From: Nectonema munidae
Lineage: Eukaryota > Nematomorpha > Nectonematoida > Nectonematidae
Direction: 5' to 3'
Length of the DNA: 64,000 nt
NCBI GenBank assembly: GCA_030549495.1
Contig: JAUIRK010000828.1
Location: 62,001-126,000, forward strand
Shown: one piece after another, positions 1 through 24,802 of the stretch
How positions within the stretch are numbered: the first letter of the stretch is position 1
Layout of the letters: each line of letters opens with the position of its first letter
Made by a program: the position numbers and the translations under genes
Notes under the pieces: model-generated
Told to the model about the DNA's origin: nothing
Seen by the model: only the letters and a program-made list of their open reading frames with translations
Database searches by the model: none

Positions 1-2
1 CG

Positions 3-12457
<12,455 letters not shown>

Positions 12458-12670
12458 TTCCTCAAATATTTAAGGAAAGTTGAAGAAGTTTACTTTTACC
12501 AAGCAGGATGATATACTCAACTTCTTTAGAGAAAAAGCGCTCAACCTTCATATATACATATATTATATATTTATTTAGATGTTTCATATACAAATAGTTA
12601 TCAAGTATTTTATATATTCCTGTAAAAGGTATGTTTACCAAACCTTCTGAAAGGAGACCTTTTGTGTAGC

Positions 12671-12676
12671 AATAAA
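12671..12676 (+). promoter_or_regulatory. Candidate polyadenylation signal of the Vein-like gene
   Basis: This is the first AATAAA found downstream of the stop codon at 12457, about 215 bases away. The assignment is inferred from position alone. Confidence 0.35.
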
Positions 12677-12807
12677 TTTAATCTTTACAACAAATTTATC
12701 GAAAATATTTTAAACATTCAAGATTCAAAATGGGATTTTTGAGATGACAAAAATTCTTTATTTTTATCGTCCTGAAAAATAATTTTCTTGACTCTTTTAA
12801 CATTATC

Positions 12808-12850
12808 AGTGACATGGGGATTTGAACCCCCACCCGCTTGGTCACCGACT
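12808..12850 (-). repeat. Short tRNA-Ser-like remnant
   Basis: On the minus strand GTGACCAAGCGG resembles a serine-tRNA A box, and GGGGGTTCAAATCCCC forms a perfect T-arm with a B box. The anticodon arm is missing, so this is not a working tRNA; a SINE head is likely. Confidence 0.45.
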
Positions 12851-13061
12851 AAAATATTTTTTATAAAAAATTGTATGAATTGAATATTGTTTGAAATTTG
12901 GTGAAAAAACTTTCAATCTGTTGTAAAGCAGTTTATGCAAATAAGGCGTTTGCACAATTTTCCCTCAGCAACAGCGCAAAGTTGTTTCTCTCTTCCAAAG
13001 TGCATGCAAATTAAAGAAGAATTTGCATGAAGTCCTATCAAGTCAATCGAAATAGTTTATT

Positions 13062-13325
13062 AGAAAGATCCATTCATTTGATTAGGGTTATTACCGGAAA
13101 TTTGCATAGTATATTTCCAATGTATAAATACTAGTGTGTTTTATAGACACACTTCTTTTTTGGCTTTCAATAAAGTGAACCTTTATTTTAATCTGTCTCT
13201 GGTAAGAAAATAATAGAGACCTTCTGGTGTTCTCCGCAATAAACACACTAGTATTTATACATTGGAAATATACTATGCAAATTTCCAGTAATAACCCTAA
13301 TCAAATGAATGGATCTTTGTAAGAA
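13062..13325. repeat. Inverted repeat with about 80-base arms around an LTR-like core
   Basis: The arm at about 13062-13140 (GATCCATTCATTTGATTAGG onward) returns in reverse at about 13237-13325. The central part holds CAATAAAG and a CTCTGG-type motif, as in the 3' part of an LTR. It borders the Gypsy-like fossil and probably records two abutting, oppositely oriented LTR pieces. Confidence 0.7.
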
Positions 13326-14330
13326 ACTATGTACACCCCATGATCGTAGAAATGACTGAATTATTTGCTGATTCGCGTTGCTGGGTTTCACTCGTCGATT
13401 GATGTCTTCAACCGCGCAAACCACCTCGTAATCGTCCAGATGACTAAACACAGCGTAGCATGGTTCCACAGAATCGAGGACTTTGTCCACCGAAATCTTG
13501 AGTTGCTTGGTTGCAACTCGTCCCAAGTGATTGAGGTCTTTGGTGACCGTTTAAGTAAGGTCAACACTCTCTTCGATTCCTGGTACTCTGTTCCTAGCCC
13601 TGAAGCTCCCCTGAGTCGACAAGCTGTGCTTACTTGCGGATTCATATTCGGGCGTCGGCTGATCTAAAGTAGGTTGTCCTAAGGCGTCCCACTGCTGCTT
13701 TGTAATGAGGTTACCCGTCGTGGCCGTATCAATTTCCATAAGACATTATTGATTCGTGATCTCGATAGGAACTTGTAGCTTTGGGAGAGTCGGTTGGGTT
13801 GTAGTAGTTCCAACAATGACTTTCGCCTTCTCACCAGCCTTCCTTTTCCGACACACAGCTTCCAGATGATTCATGGCTTTGCAAAAATGGCAGATAGCCT
13901 CCTTGAAACGACATTCGTTAGCCTTGGGATTGGGCTTGCCGCAGCGGTAGCAAGTTACCTTGGCTTTTTTCCCATCACTTAGCTCCTTTAGTGTCTTTTT
14001 GAGCAGAATCTTATTCACTTTATTGACTGCTTTTGGAGTTCCATGGACAGTCTTCTTTGCGGCATCGTCAAACGGCGTGAACTTCGAAGTTGTAGTGATC
14101 GGAGCAGAAGAACCTATCATAGGTCTTCCAGCCATGTTCTCAAGCAGCTTCTTCATAAGCTGTCTTTGCTGATCTATCTGCTGTTCCATGAGCTTAAGTA
14201 GATGCTTGCTTTCTGCCATGGTGCACTGATTGAACTGATCTTGTTCAATCCGATGACGTCAATGGACTTGAGTCTTGTCGATGTTTTGAGCAAGATCCTG
14301 CTGACTGCGCCAGAAAGTCTCTGTTATGTA
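13240..14330 (-). mobile_element. Ty3/Gypsy-like LTR retroelement fossil (gag and start of pol)
   Basis: On the minus strand 13746-14219 resembles a gag protein whose C-terminal half has two CCHC-type knuckles (CYRCGKPN and CHFCKAMN). The next part resembles the start of an aspartic protease region. A primer-binding-site-like string (TGGCGCAGTC) lies near 14305-14315 beside what looks like the end of a 5' LTR. Reverse transcriptase and integrase are absent. It is a broken, partial copy with more than one interruption, and its age cannot be told from one copy. Confidence 0.7.
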
Positions 14331-14825
14331 AAATTGCTTTAGAAACATCAGTTATAATTACTGACTCCTTTAGTTAGTTTTCAATTTATAAGTAATGTTA
14401 AGAGTGATAGCATACGATATTTCAAGATCGTTTCTCAATGTTGATTTTAGATGCCGTTGAGATATTCTGGATCTTACACGCTTCTACTTTATGTTCCAAA
14501 GCATAATGTTTGATCTATTTCTTTCGACATAATTTATTAAAATATTTTTTTATTGATTGGTATTTATAGTTTAGTTTCTTTCTTGTATTGTCTTCAAATT
14601 ATTGTCTATATACTGAGTTCTTAAACAATAGCATTCAAAAGCTAAATTTATTCTGAATTATTTCTTCAAGTATTTATTTTAAATTTTTTTGCAAAAACTT
14701 TCTACTCATAAACTGAACTTTTTAAAAAAACTAAAGATTCTTTATGTTGCCCTTTTGCAAAGTTATGCACTAAAGAACGTCTATGAACTTATTTTTAAAC
14801 TAACATATGAATATAACTATTTTTA

Positions 14826-14926
14826 AAATCGGAGTCCGAGTCGCAATAATTAATACGACTCCGACTCATTCTCAAAACGTACTACTCAACTCACTCCGTA
14901 CTCCTAGTGCACAACACTGCTGGTAG
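14826..14926 (-). mobile_element. End fragment of a hAT element
   Basis: Read on the minus strand the end is CAGTGTTGTGCACTAGG, a hAT-type terminus, followed by repeated ACTCCGACTC-type motifs. No transposase is visible next to it. Confidence 0.45.
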
Positions 14927-14929
14927 AAA

Positions 14930-17290
14930 ATGTCAATCAAAACTTTAATTAATGCTGAAATTATACTTCAAAAACCTTAATTCCAAATTTTATCATTAAA
15001 ATTAGAAGTATCTTCACCTCCAAAATCAATTCAAGATTTCAAGGAACATGAATTTATTGGTAGTTCATTAAAAACCTTTGCATTTCTACTTTTTTCATCA
15101 ATCAAATCAAACTATCTAATAAAAACAAATAAATGAAATATTGAGTAAAAAAGCATTGGAAAATAGGGCATAAAAGAAACAGGAGTTCATCAAAAATACA
15201 AATAAGATATAACATAAAAGATTTAAAAATTTACTGAATTTTGACAAATCTAAAAAAGTATTAATGTTTTTCACATTTTTATATCAGAAAAAATCTTCAT
15301 ACTTTTATCATATCAATTGGTTTACAAAAAATGTCCTGAGGCAATTTTTTAACGTAAATAAATTTTGAATATACTTTTGATAATATGAAGATTTTGTGAT
15401 ACCTAGAAAACCATTACAAACTAATTTAAAAGCCTCCCTGGCTTTTAGTTCTTTTGAAGTAAGAAGAATTTTGAATTCTTAATACTTTAGTACTTCTCGA
15501 ATCTGCAGTCCAATAAAAAAGGCCTTTTTTGAGCTTAGCAAAATTTAGAGTCTGAAATAAAGACAAAGACGTTGAAAAGCAATCCCATTTTATCTTAAGC
15601 TTTTATAAACTTTTTCATAACAATACCATCATGTGCTGTAGTATCAGGTGATATGAACAGATATTACTCTGAATGTTTGCTACCTATTTTTTTCAAAATT
15701 CCTGTTCTTGATGAAATCATTCACCCTTCTCTTTTTTCAACTAGAAAAAGTTTACATCTAAAATATTCTCTCATTCACACCGAAGGAAAAAATGGCCTAT
15801 TTCGATTTACGTTTTTTAAAAAATTTTTGATTATATATTAGATGTAAATATATCCTCACATATTGGTATATGTCATAGTTATGGTAACTATAAAATCTTT
15901 GAAAATTTTCAAATCACTTTTTTAGCAAATTAATGATTAAAATATTAACTAATAGGATAACCGTTTAACGATGTTTGATTCACAATGGAAGAGCTTCTTT
16001 TACACGGACGGTTTGTGAAAATCTGAAAACTAGTTTCTTAAAACTATATAGCCCTTCAAAGGATTACTACATTGAAAACATAAAAGTTACTATTTCATTT
16101 TTCTTATGATAAGTCTTTTTCAACATGCCTTCAGTTCCCTTGTCTTTTTGCGTTTTCAATTGATTTTCTCAGCACAACTCACATCATTACTTACATTTCT
16201 ATAATATAAAACGATAGATGGTATCACTTCTGTATACTTCTCATATTTTAACCCCTAGGACATAATCATGTCCTTTCGATTTTTTTTTACTTCTTATTTC
16301 AAAACATTGACGTTATTTAGGTTTATAAGATGAATATATCAAAAATGAACTCCCTCCCCAAACCTGAATTAATTTCTAACGTAAATGTTATTAATCATTT
16401 TGGATACGAATCATACTAAAAATTTATAAAATTCAATATGTTATTATCAAATTCGGTTTTTCATTGAAAAAGTTTTACATAGTAATAAAACTAAAAAAAA
16501 CTTTCCAGAACAAAATATAAATATAAGAGCACTTTTTTAAACCTCATTTATAGAAGAAAAGTTCACTGACCTTAAAATAAAAACTATAGAATCCTGTTAA
16601 TAAAAATCAGGACATTTGTTTACTTTCATCCCCTCCCAACCCGACCACCTGTAAATTAAGTTTCTGTTTAACTAGTAAAAAATTTATTTTTATGAAAAAA
16701 ATTACAATAGATATTTTTTGTATGAATTTTTTTCAATCTGTTGTTAAAAAATAAGTATACGTGATTTTACACTAAATTTTTTGAAAAAATTGTAAATTAT
16801 AAAATTTAGTAGAATATAGTTTGTTAGATTTGTAAAAACATTAGTAATTTTTTTAGTAGCTTGTTTTTGAATTAATTAGTCATCCAATTAGTTGGTGCTT
16901 AGATACCTAGTTAAGTATATTGTTAGTTACACAGAGTCAGTTAGTTAAAATGATAGTTTTATAACTGCACATAGAGATGCTACAATGGGGAATCGAAGTC
17001 GTGCCTATGAGATCAAAACACTACACCTCAATCCCTAATGCGATTTGACGAATAGAAATTAAGGATGGATATCTTTCATTTTTGGTCTTTAACATCAATA
17101 AATTTAAAATATATGATTTTTTCCTCAAAAATTAATAAAGTGAAAAAATCTATTTTTTCAAAATAATGAAATCCGAAAATGGATATTCAAACATAAACCC
17201 CAATTTATTATTCAAATGTTTCATGCTTTACTGTCATCGGTTCAGCCAATGAAATAGAGAAGTTTCAATGCTTCATTTGTGTAAAGAATA
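14930..17290. other. Intergenic; no gene seen
   Basis: AT-rich, with only short chance frames such as 15653-15841. A TTAG/GTTA-rich short-repeat patch lies at about 16870-16960 and a tRNA-like remnant at 16981-17045. Confidence 0.4.
16981..17045 (-). repeat. tRNA-like remnant, probable SINE head
   Basis: On the minus strand GAGGTGTAGTG is followed by GACTTCGATTCCCC, which matches A and B boxes at a tRNA-like distance. The folding is poor, so it is not a working tRNA. Confidence 0.35.
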
Positions 17291-17297
17291 ATAGAAT

Positions 17298-17900
17298 TTG
17301 ACTCATGGATTATTTCATTCTAAAATTGAAAATAAAAGAATGTGTTTAGTTTCCACTCAAAAGTTAGTATTACTGTGTCTTTATATGCGCATACCGAAAA
17401 ATATTTTTGAAATACATAACGATTCTGAATTGCGTAATTGGCTGCTGGTGAAAGCCCTACCAGAAGTATTTGTTGGTAAAAATGTCAAAAGTCATACTTT
17501 TATTAAACCCGTGATACAAAATATAGCAGCAAATAGCTTTGTTGATGAGAAATCCCTTTTTGACTTTTGTTTTAGAACAATTTTATCAACAATATTTTGT
17601 ATCTCACAAATGAAAACGATAGAGATATAAATACTGAATTTTCAAGTGATAACTGATAAGTTAACAAAAGAAGATTTATATAAGTACTTTGGAATTTATT
17701 TGTTAATGAATACCGACAAAGGTAGAGGGTTTAGAAAATTATATAAAAGATTATTACTGTGTTACTATTAATCATTTACCTTATGCTAAGCTATACCAAG
17801 GTCAAAGGAGAACAGTTTCGATTGATATAATTGGTTTCTATGATCAGTCTATTGATTTTCCATGAAAGAAGAAAATTCTCTCCAAATTTGCATTATGCGC
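17298..17900 (+). other. Unrecognised coding remnant
   Basis: A 110-codon frame (17298-17630) and further coding-like stretches after it (for example LYKYFGIYLLMN near 17680) look like pieces of one decayed protein. I do not recognise the family; a transposase is possible, because DNA transposons begin just downstream. Confidence 0.3.
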
Positions 17901-17998
17901 TTGGATTCCAAAAACATATTGAGTGATTTTCATTAATTCTGAAAAGTTTTCTGCAAATCCAAGTTTTTTAAAATACTTTCTCTATTTTTCGTTTGTTG

Positions 17999-20852
17999 TT
18001 AACAACCACTAAAATAGACTTTAACTTTTTTAAAGTTGGACTTTTTTATTTCTTCATCCAAATATTTTTTCAAAGACAAAAATTGATCAAATAATTTTGA
18101 ATCATTAAATTTGATACTATTTTCTATCAAAAAATTTATATAATTCTCAATATTCGCCCATACTATATCTTCGTTTAATGTCAAACAGAAAACTTTTTTA
18201 ACGAACACATCCAAGAATTCAAATAGGAAACAGACTTAGAGTAAAATTTTTAACATCTTTCAAAAAATTATTGTATACCCTTCTTCAAGTTTTTTTTCTA
18301 TCAAAGATTTAACTTTTATAGGTAAATAATTTTCATTTAAACGTTGTTCAAGAGAATTTAAAACTGAAGAAAATACTTTATAGTTGTCGACAACAGTATT
18401 GGTTGATTTTTCTATTTTTGCAATAGAAATTTTGAAAAAAAGGTGTGGAAGAATGAACAAAACACAAATAAATTTCGCAAAAAGAGTTTGCAAAAAATTA
18501 CTTTAAAACTGTACGTGGGTTCTTATGAGATGGAGAATATGTTTTTAAAGCTGAGAAGAAATGCAGAATTCTTTCTATAGCTGGAAACAAAGAAAGCCAT
18601 CTTGTTATACTAAAAGAAGGAACATGCTTAAATTCTAAATCAACATAATCACAGAACTCTTTTAAATTTTCAGTTCTCAATATATATGTATCAAAATAAT
18701 AGAAAATCTTCGTTTCAATATCAATTGTCAAGATATTAACAGCTATTATCAATAGCGTTATTTAAAATATGGGATGGACAACCAAATGAAACTAAATTAC
18801 TATTTTTAAAATAGTTTTTCAACTTAAAATAAACATTTTTTCCATTGTTATTATTTTTTCCTCCAAACATTGCATTGCATTTATCAGCAGTGAAAGGATC
18901 AGGTTTGGCAACTATTTTCCAGACTTTATATCTAAATTTGTCTAAAAGAACATCTAAAAATATCTAAAAAAAAATTTTTATATCTGAAAAAAGTTATCTA
19001 AAATATTTAGTCTCAATCCATTACGAATATAAGAAAAAAAAGACTTTATTTTTCATTTCTTTATTTAAACTAAAAAACTTAAGCATCAAAATTCAATGAA
19101 AAAGATCAATTTCTTCTTTTTCGAAGTGAGTTTGTACGCTTTCTTTATCGTTATTTTTATAGCCAAGAAGTGAGCCCATTTTACGCTTTGGTGGGTATAT
19201 CATATGAGTAACAACACGTCTTTGATCAAATGAGATTAAATTTGACCATTAACAGCGCATTCAGGAGAGGCAATTTCATTTTATTTTTTAGTTTCGATTT
19301 CACGTAATTCACAAAACTAAAAACTCTCAATTTCAGCATTTGAATGTGGTGTTGACAGTGCAAAAAGAGCACATTAGACTATTTATGTGAAAGGATTTTC
19401 TTCTTCTGAATCTTTGTATTGAAAAACTTCTTTCCAGAATTCAACAGTTTTGCAAAACTTACAAAAGGCTTTTTTTTCATCCGGAGGAACAGCAATAATC
19501 CATATTTTAAGAGAGGAATCCTGCAACCACCCTTTTCTGAATTTTTGGGTATATTTTATTTTAGGCATTTATACTAATTTCTGAAAAAAAGATAATTTTT
19601 TATTCATTAAAGTATTTCCATGATAACAGTGCTCTAAAGAGAAAACAAACCTATTATAGATAATTTGACATAAAAATTTCAGTTTTTTGAAATCAAAAAA
19701 AAACAATACATACTTACAAAGCTTTTTATTTAAAAATAAAAAAAGATTAGAAGGAAAACGCGATCAAAATAAAATTGGAAAAACTGAGTTCAATTTTCAA
19801 AAATGGAGAAAAAACAGCAATTTAGATTGAAATCGAAAAAAAGACCAAAAACGAAAAATATATAGAACTATGAAAAAATATCTAAAAAAAATCTAAAAAC
19901 GGTTTATATACAAAAAACAAATTTTTACATCTAAGAGAACTTAAAACTATCTAAATTTAGATATAAAATATCCAAATTGGCAACCCTTATGAAAAGAATG
20001 CACTTATTTTTTATGCCAACTTTTTCAAATGTTTCGACAATATACTTAAATATTGTATCAGCTTTTTCATTTGCAAGAGTCTGTATTTCAATTAATTTTG
20101 GAACAATACCTTCTTCTTCCCAATCAAAGTATTGAATTACCAACGGAATAATTTTTGAAGAATAATAATGATTACTGGTAGCAACAGCTAACCTGAAAAA
20201 CTCAATTTATTTTCTCTTTACAGCATTTAAAGTGAATTTTAGTATATGAGGAGTAAAAACTCTGGTACCGATGTTCTACAAGAGGAATTTTTTTTGTTCT
20301 TTCAGAATCTTAGAAAACTTGTTTTAACAGTGAAGAAGTACAATCCATTGTTCTAAAACTAACTCCACGTTGATAAACTAAAGCGCCTGTGGCAGCAGAT
20401 TTCGACATTTGCTGGCCAGTATTATCTTTTAAGTAATCTGTCAATTTGAACTGGGTATTAGAACACTGTAGAGCATTCTGGTGTTTATTTGTATTAATGT
20501 GTTTCTCTAAATCGCCACTGCCTTTATTACTATTAGATATAAATGTTGAATTCAAACATTCAACTTCCAATTTTTACGACCTTCTTAAAAAAAAGGATAC
20601 TCCTTTGCAAGTGTTTGATTAAAAAACACTTTCTTTAAAGCATAGAAAAATCTCTAATTTAAATTTCAAATTTAAAGTAAAAAATCCACACATTTTAATT
20701 TTGGAAAAAAAACAAAATTTTTTTTTTGAAAAAAATGAGAATAATATTCAAAAAATTGTTGAAACAAAAAATCCAGACATTTTAACTTTCAAAAAAATAA
20801 CGGATAAAAAAAAATTTTCACGACAAAACCGGACGACTAGTCATCCTATGGA
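17999..20852 (-). mobile_element. hAT element with BED-type N-terminus, interrupted by another hAT
   Basis: Minus-strand order: BED-finger-like start at 20310-20570 (CLNSTF, HINTNKH, FRTMDCTSSLLK), then VIQYFDWEEEG and LIEIQTLANEK at 19931-20143, then DKCNAMFGG and CPSHILNNAID near 18780-18880, then FKHVPSFSITRWLSL at 18498-18752, and weaker pieces down to 17999. This order matches a hAT transposase of the ZBED/ZNF862-like group as I remember it. The right end near 20852, read inward, gives GGATGACTAGTCGTCCGGTTT, a hAT-like terminus; the left end was not located. Several stops and frame changes are present besides the insertion at 18899-19989. Confidence 0.8.
18899..19989 (-). mobile_element. 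Internally deleted hAT element nested in a hAT
   Basis: The ends, read inward, are TCAGGTTTGGCAAC (left) and TAAGGGTTGCCAAT (right), and the similarity continues as TATATCTAAATTT. The flanks are TGAAAGGA (18891-18898) and TGAAAAGA (19990-19997), an 8-bp target duplication with one difference. Inside, 19383-19568 on the minus strand keeps a BED-type N-terminus (YTQKFRKGWLQD, CKFCKTVEF). Removing the element and one duplication copy restores the host reading KNKCILFTADKCNAMFGG, which confirms both borders. Confidence 0.85.
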
Positions 20853-20859
20853 GGGGGAA

Positions 20860-21950
20860 GGGGCAGTTAATGTTATTTAAATTTTTTATGGTATTATAAT
20901 TTTTCTCATAATGCCAGAAGTTTTATCAAGCCAGGCCTGGTATTGTGTTCTCGGACACGAATTAGGAAATGATTCGTCATTTTAATGGTTAGAGTATATC
21001 TTTTTATGTGCATTTGTCTTCTAAATCTAAACTATCTAAAGAATAAAATATTTTGTAGATGATGTAATTTTTTTTGAATATGAATTTTATTGATCTCGTT
21101 TAAAATATATATGAAACAAAAAAATGAATATTCTTGCATTTTAATTTAACATTAAAATTATTAATTATTAATTTAACATTTTAATTATTTTGTTTAACTT
21201 GGCAAAAATGGTAAATGCTTTTAATTTTTCAGCAAGCTCGCTGAGAAGGGTTCAATAAGTCAACCATTGAGTTCAATAAAAATTAAGTTTGTCATTTAAC
21301 GCATTTCGATACAAATGTGTTATATAAATCTAGCCATGTTGAAATGTCATGATGGTGTCTTGTGATTTCATACATTACTGTGTTCTAGGGGTTAAACAAT
21401 CTCCTTTGACAAAGGTCTTTTTTTGCATACGTCTCATCTTATGCGTTTTTACTTCAGAAGGGAGAGGGGTGAAAACTTTTAGAGGCGGTGCAAAACTTTG
21501 ACAGAATTTTGGCTGTTCGTTTTTTGTCCAAATCAAATTCATTATATTTAAATGAAAATTCTTATATTACTGCTTTCGAACTTTGATGGGCTGCTAAAAA
21601 CCGAAGAAAAAATTGTAGTGAAACAACCTCTACAAAACAAAACAATACAGCTAACACGTCTTTGTCTAATCACTCTAATGCATTGTCTAACGATAGTGCT
21701 GATAAAAACTTTATTAAAATGAGATGATTCTGATTCTTTTATATCTGTAGTTGAAGATGAAATAGATGGTTTAAAAGATGATGGTGCTGACTCGCTAAAC
21801 TTTAAGAATGACAAAATAGAAGATTATTGGAAGGCTGGAAATCAGAATTCAGAAATTAAAATATAATTATGAAATTTAACACAAAAATGTCATTTATGAA
21901 ATTACATTTGGTTAATATACATTTCTTGTGAATAAATTCTTTCATACATC
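20860..21950. other. Intergenic; possible decayed coding piece at 21590-21865 (+)
   Basis: Mostly AT-rich. On the plus strand two successive frames read KNRRKNCSETTS, then DDSDSFISVVEDEIDG and IEDYWKAGN to a stop at about 21866. This looks like a Ser/Asp-rich protein piece, but I see no domain or clear splice sites and cannot place it. Confidence 0.25.
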
Positions 21951-21954
21951 TATA

Positions 21955-22410
21955 TGTGCTCCCCGCCACTTCGTGGTTCACTTATTGCGGACTCGCTGAT
22001 TCGTCTGTTATATCTATAAATCTATCACTTTATCTTTATTCGTAGTAGACCTCTCTCCGATTTGCATGTGCATCGTTTTTGTCTGCAGTGTTGTGTGCGT
22101 TAATTGTGAATTTTTTTTAAATACTGATTTATTCAAGCCATGGAATGCCACCAAAACGCTAGGAAACTTCATCGATTTATGGCACTAACCCTAAGCGAAA
22201 GCAAAAGAGAAAAATGAGCTTCTAGACATTCTCAAGAAAGCGAGATCATTTGCTGCAGTTTGCGGCCATTAAAGGAACGAATAAACGCTTTGTTACATCA
22301 AGAAGGAAGAGAAGAACATCAGATCTACTGCAACATTGACTTTCAACAACATGGCTATAAGGATTCGGTCTCTTCGTAATAAGGCATTCGTTAAGATGAA
22401 GGTACATTAG
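21955..22410 (+). mobile_element. Tigger (pogo) transposon, N-terminal transposase fragment
   Basis: From ATG 22145 the plus strand reads MPPKR, then after stops FLDILKKARSFAAV and YIKKEEKNIRS, then RSLRNKAFVKM. This matches the helix-turn-helix N-terminus of Tigger transposases (LLDMLKEGRSYAAVG, YIKKNEKAIR) from memory. The upstream part (CACTTCGTGGTTCACTTATT) resembles Tigger 5' sequence. The catalytic domain is missing and stops interrupt the frame. Confidence 0.7.
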
Positions 22411-24165
22411 CCGTGTTGATTAAAATGATTACCGTAGAAAAAAGATTTCCTTGCATACTAATACCATAAGAAATAAGGAATAGAAATAAGATATAGAATG
22501 CTATCTCATTTTTTAATGGAGTTTTTTCTCTCAAGTATATAGTCTAGAAAGGGCACAAATTCTTCTTTATATTTTGAACTTAGTGAGTTCGCTTCAAAAT
22601 TAACTCAAATCTATAATTCTTTCCCTTCTCATCTTTGCTTGTATTTATTTCTTCAAAAAAATACTATACCAATTTTTTTATTAGCTATTTATTATATTTT
22701 TAAAAGATTCCAACGTTATCATACATGCGAACGATCCTGATTTTGGCGGGATTATACCGATTTAGACACTTTAACCACATTCTCAATTTTGGGATATTTT
22801 TTTTTGCCAAAATTTCTATTTCAAAACTTTTGTAAAAAATATTCCCTTCACATTTTATAAGTCTATTTCTTAAAAAATAAATTTAAAACTCAAATACTGA
22901 GTCCAAAATAACTGGTAGTAAATATTCAAACTGAACATCTAACAATCATGTATGCACTAAAAAAAATTGAATAAGCTGAAAGCGAGTATTTAATTTTATT
23001 ATAAAAAAAATGGGATGATAGATTTTTATTTTGCCTACTGCACTCTTTTTAGGCTTGTATATTTAAGCTTTGTTGAACAAATAAAATCCATAAATAAAAC
23101 TTAATGAATATTCAATTTCTAATAATAAAATATTAATAATAAAATTAATTGGAATAGTTATCATGTAAATAATTTATAAACATAAAAGACATCTTTTGTA
23201 CAGAATTGCTAATAATATTGTAAACAATAAGATGATATATATGAAAATATTTTATAGGCTTTTTTGTCTTTTTTTTAGCTAATAAAGTTATGTTATGTTA
23301 TGAGAAAGCATCTTAGAAATACCGGTTTTCGATGTAAAAAAGCGTAAAAATGCCATATAAAAACTAAAAAATGTTCTCAAGTGTATGATGCATTATGAAA
23401 CTAATTTGAAGCATTGATTCATTGATTTAAATGTAATCTGTTATTCAGTCCTCTAGCTAGACTAAGGTGAATATGGCAAGATTATGTACATCGATTTTTA
23501 CACGAGAAACAAAGACGAGGGATAGAAAGAAAATAAGGTATCGAGCAAACACTCTACTCCTGAAACCAAAGGCGCATTTATTTTTGCTAACGTGGAAGCT
23601 TTTTCCTATAATAAAGGTAATGCCATTTAAATAATTGCTCGTTATTACTGCTTTCGCTGATATTCGGATCCGAGAATAGGCGTCATAGTACGATTCCACA
23701 ATATACTAATCCCTGATCTCTCTACCCCTTTTAAGGTATTTGAAATAATAAAGGAACGAGATTTATAATTTCTCGCATCTTGAAACGTTAACTTCGGTGT
23801 TTTTGTATAAATATCTATTGTATAAATTTGGAATATCGCTTCAATTCAGAGAAAAGAGTTGTAATCAAAGAATCGGAAAATATTCTTTAAAAAATCAAAA
23901 AATATTAAACTTTCTGTTCATATTTTGCTACCTCATACGATGTTACAAAAGTTATTACCTATATTTTGCAATTTGCACGATAATAAATAATATATTTGTC
24001 AAATCAAAATAAAATTTTGTAATCAAAGAATCGAAAAATGTTCAAATCAAAAAATATTTATTCTTTTTAAATATATCGTTGGCTTCCCTTACTTTTAGTT
24101 ACGTATATGCATACTTTGATAAAAATTATTAGAGACCAGATTTATCTTTCTATTCTAAAAGTAAC
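22411..24165. other. Intergenic with an orphan LINE tail at about 23262-23301
   Basis: AT-rich without a supported gene. At 23276-23301 AGCTAATAAAG is followed by (TTATG)n, the same ending as the LINE that stops at about 46480, so this is probably a very short, 5'-truncated LINE copy on the plus strand. The frames 23457-23699 and 23797-24012 show no domain. Confidence 0.4.
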
Positions 24166-24169
24166 GGAG

Positions 24170-24428
24170 CCCACGTATTTTGGTCGTACCGCTTCGATTC
24201 ATGGCGATGTTCGTTTAGAGAAGAAAATTCTTCCGTCATTATCACTAAAAAAAGAGATGTAAAAAATATTTGCTCGATTTGCGCGAACTATTTTTGAATA
24301 CTTTGTTATCTTTCTCTTATCTAAGTTATATTTTTTAGAGCGAAGAGCTTTTTATATAATGAAGCTTGACATTGTAATCTTTAAGATGAAGATCAGCGAA
24401 TCGCTTTCTAATTTCACAACAAATAACC
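24170..24428 (+). repeat. tRNA-derived SINE, copy A
   Basis: It begins in a partial tRNA-like head (GTACCGCTTCGATTC, B box) and continues with a body that recurs, inverted, at 49870-50240: TTGCTCGATTTGCGC, GATAAGAGAAAG-type, ATAATGAAGCTTGACATTG and an end at CACAACAAATAACC. The two copies differ by scattered substitutions and small gaps. The A box is not visible here. Confidence 0.75.
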
Positions 24429-24643
24429 AATCGATTTAAACAAAGTAGTAAAAAATGCTGGAATAATTTTGTCTTCCGAAAAACGTTGCTAGGAACAAGA
24501 ATTCTATGCTTTCAAATAACAAATATGGCTATATTTTTTAGAAGGAAACATCCGCACCAAACAAGGAGTTGCTTTGAAGTGCATTGCTCATCCTTCATTT
24601 CCGGCATCTCTTGCAACGCTCAACGCTACTTTTCCTTGCTAAC

Positions 24644-24802
24644 ATGGAGAGCATTAACCTGGATAAGTTATCCAACACTTTCTTGCACCTTTTGCAAGCA
24701 ATGAATGCCAGAATGGAGAAAAAGAAGAGGCAGATTGAAGGAACGAAAAGGAAAGTCAATGAATTGGAAAAAAAGATGATGAAATTTGGGAGAAGCGAAG
24801 GC
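24644..24802 (+). CDS. Coiled-coil gene, exon 1 (start codon)
   Basis: The start ATG sits in AACATGG, a good animal context. It encodes MESINLDKLSNTFLHLL and then a Lys/Glu-rich helix ending MKFGRSEG. The consensus donor GTAAGT lies at 24803 in phase 0. The region is less AT-rich than its surroundings. Confidence 0.6.

Larger units (their letters stand above)
12458..13061. other. 3' flank of the Vein-like gene; no gene seen
   Basis: Contains the probable 3' UTR and the tRNA-like remnant at 12808-12850. No coding region is visible. Confidence 0.35.

Noticed and set aside
13365-14172. Plus-strand frames over the Gypsy-like fossil
   Set aside because: Antisense shadows of the gag/pol remnant; no domain.
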